DNA from: DATLFA01 sp039934635
GTDB lineage: Bacteria > Actinomycetota > Acidimicrobiia > Acidimicrobiales > WLNW01
Assembly: GCA_039934635.1 (NCBI GenBank)
Contig: JBDTLT010000274.1
Coordinates: 1-6,909, forward strand
Length of the DNA stretch: 6,909 bases
Reading direction: 5' to 3'
Both the position numbers and the translations under genes were made by a program. Under the pieces are notes generated by a model. It was not told where the DNA came from and did not search any database. It saw nothing but the letters and a program-made list of their open reading frames with translations. This document shows positions 6,011-6,909 of the stretch, piece by piece (the first letter of the stretch is position 1; each line of letters opens with the position of its first letter).

Positions 6011-6511
6011 ATGACCGAGCTGCAGTCACCGCACCGCAAGAGTCACAAAGCGAAGGCAATCTTCGGATTGCTCCTGGCCGTCGTCATGGTCGGAGCGTTC
6101 GCCAACGCAGCCTCTGCCTCGAACACCAATACGCCACGGAGGGGAGAACTCCACGTGACGAAGGAGTGTTCTCAGTACACCGGCAACGCCGGTGGGTTCT
6201 GCACGATCCTCGGGTCGAACCTGAACGCTATCGACAGCGGCATGAAGGTCATCTACACATCAGCACCCGTATTCCCCTGCTTGTGCACCGACCTCGTTCT
6301 TGATGGCCCGGGGAAAAACGATGCCTTCGGCCACGTCACGCTCGATCTCCAGACGTTTACCGGCACGCTCACGTTCTCAGGCGGGACCGGCCGGTTTAGC
6401 GGCTTCCACGCGAACGTCGCCGTCACCGTCACCGCCGACAACGTGTGGCACTGGGATGGAACGTACAGCTTCACCCCGCCGGGCCACGACAAGAAAGACA
6501 GGTGCCCGTAG
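6011..6511 (+). CDS. Small secreted beta-rich protein (allene-oxide-cyclase-barrel-like, tentative)
   Basis: This 166-residue protein has a clear Sec signal peptide: a basic n-region (HRKSHKAK), a hydrophobic core (about 16-31, IFGLLLAVVMVGAFA) and small-residue cleavage motifs ANA (31-33) and ASA (34-36). The mature part, about 130 residues, has no further membrane segment. It is rich in alternating beta-like strands with Gly/Thr turns, notably TLDLQTFTGTLTFSGGTGRFS (about 110-130) and NVAVTVTADNVWHWDGTYSF. The SGGTGRFSGF and W.WDGTY patterns recall bacterial secreted proteins with an allene oxide cyclase or dirigent-like barrel; I judge this from memory only. Five cysteines remain after cleavage (53, 64, 90, 92, 165), including a CLC pair, so disulfides outside the membrane are likely. 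No catalytic site is evident. The gene has its own strong ribosome binding site and a hairpin right after its stop, so it appears to be a single-gene unit. Export is near certain; the function is unknown. Confidence 0.85.
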   Translation: MTELQSPHRKSHKAKAIFGLLLAVVMVGAFANAASASNTNTPRRGELHVTKECSQYTGNAGGFCTILGSNLNAIDSGMKVIYTSAPVFPCLCTDLVLDGPGKNDAFGHVTLDLQTFTGTLTFSGGTGRFSGFHANVAVTVTADNVWHWDGTYSFTPPGHDKKDRCP

Positions 6512-6518
6512 TCAGGAG

Positions 6519-6557
6519 CTCATGGTCAGCGGGCCGTCATCGTCCGCTGACCATGAG
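6519..6557 (+). terminator. Perfect 14-bp hairpin after the secreted-protein gene
   Basis: CTCATGGTCAGCGG (6519-6532) pairs without mismatch with CCGCTGACCATGAG (6544-6557) across an 11-base loop, starting seven bases after the TAG at 6509-6511. There is no T-run behind it, as is often the case for actinobacterial terminators. Its position right behind a monocistronic-looking gene makes termination or 3'-end protection the likely role; being symmetric, it could also act on a transcript from the right. Confidence 0.7.
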
Positions 6558-6909
6558 GTAGCCGGCCTCGGTCGTTGACCATGGAGTTCACGGCTGACCA
6601 CAAGTTGGTCGGTCCTCGAAACCTTCGTTGCTGACTCTAGTGGAAACACAGCACACCCGAATGACCCGACAGTCGGTCGAGGGTGTGGGTCGCACCTCAA
6701 CAGGGTCTGCCCAAAGTTGGTTGACTCCTCGGTTGAGAGCTTTCAACCGCGTGAGCGGCAGCCCTCACGATGCGACCCGTCTCATCACGCGACCCGAAGC
6801 GTTGGTACCCAGCGACGCAGAGGAGCTTCTCGTGTAGGACGAGTCCACGACGCTCCTCCGACACCATCGTTAGTACACGCGTTGGGTCCGGCCTTCACAT
6901 GGAGGCGGC
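6558..6909. other. Right-end stretch without a confident gene
   Basis: Partial copies of the terminator arm recur here: GTTGACCAT at 6574-6582 and GGCTGACCA at 6592-6600. A small hairpin, CGGTTGA / TCAACCG with a six-base loop, lies at 6730-6749. A minus-strand frame from ATG at 6865-6867 to TGA at 6697-6699 (56 residues, containing LHEKLLCVAGYQRFGSRDE) has fair codon bias but no ribosome binding site and no known motif. A plus-strand frame ending at 6837 overlaps it and is no more convincing. I see no tRNA or other known RNA gene. Confidence 0.4.

Noticed and set aside
1..6909. tRNA, rRNA, CRISPR array or insertion-sequence ends
   Set aside because: I looked on both strands and saw no cloverleaf, no regularly spaced repeats and no transposase with terminal inverted repeats.

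Overview
The window is GC-rich with strong GC preference at third codon positions. It carries a serine recombinase of a type I associate with actinobacteria, and a cyclase / STAND ATPase / LuxR regulator of the kind expanded in mycobacteria and other actinomycetes. An actinobacterial chromosome is therefore the best guess; the genus cannot be set from this sequence.

Left part (1-1038, minus strand): a large serine recombinase runs off the left edge. It is preceded by a small ORF whose stop overlaps the recombinase start by four bases (ATGA), so the two look like one translationally coupled unit. Between this unit and the central gene lies more than a kilobase (about 1039-2300) with no recognisable gene. 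It holds a perfect 20-bp palindrome with a partial direct copy, a 19-bp IclR-operator-like palindrome nested in outer arms, a third imperfect palindrome, and one short coding-like ORF on the minus strand (2097-2255). It reads as an accessory or decayed intergenic segment beside a recombinase.

Centre (about 2423-5350, plus strand): one very large gene for a multidomain regulator. In order it has a class III nucleotide cyclase domain, an NB-ARC/AAA-like STAND ATPase with clear Walker A and B motifs, a winged-helix segment, a helical TPR-like region and a C-terminal LuxR-type DNA-binding domain. The cyclase core keeps both metal aspartates and the VN..AR motif, but it carries substitutions (Lys to Arg, Gly to Asp, and Ser at the second substrate position) that leave its activity open.

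Right part: 5351-6010 has a possible 57-residue ORF close behind the regulator and an unassigned antisense open frame. It is followed by a well-defined gene (6011-6511) with a strong Shine-Dalgarno site for a small exported beta-rich protein, and then a 14-bp perfect hairpin that probably terminates it. From 6558 to the right edge there is no confident gene. The regulator could control neighbouring genes, including the secreted protein, but nothing in the sequence proves this.
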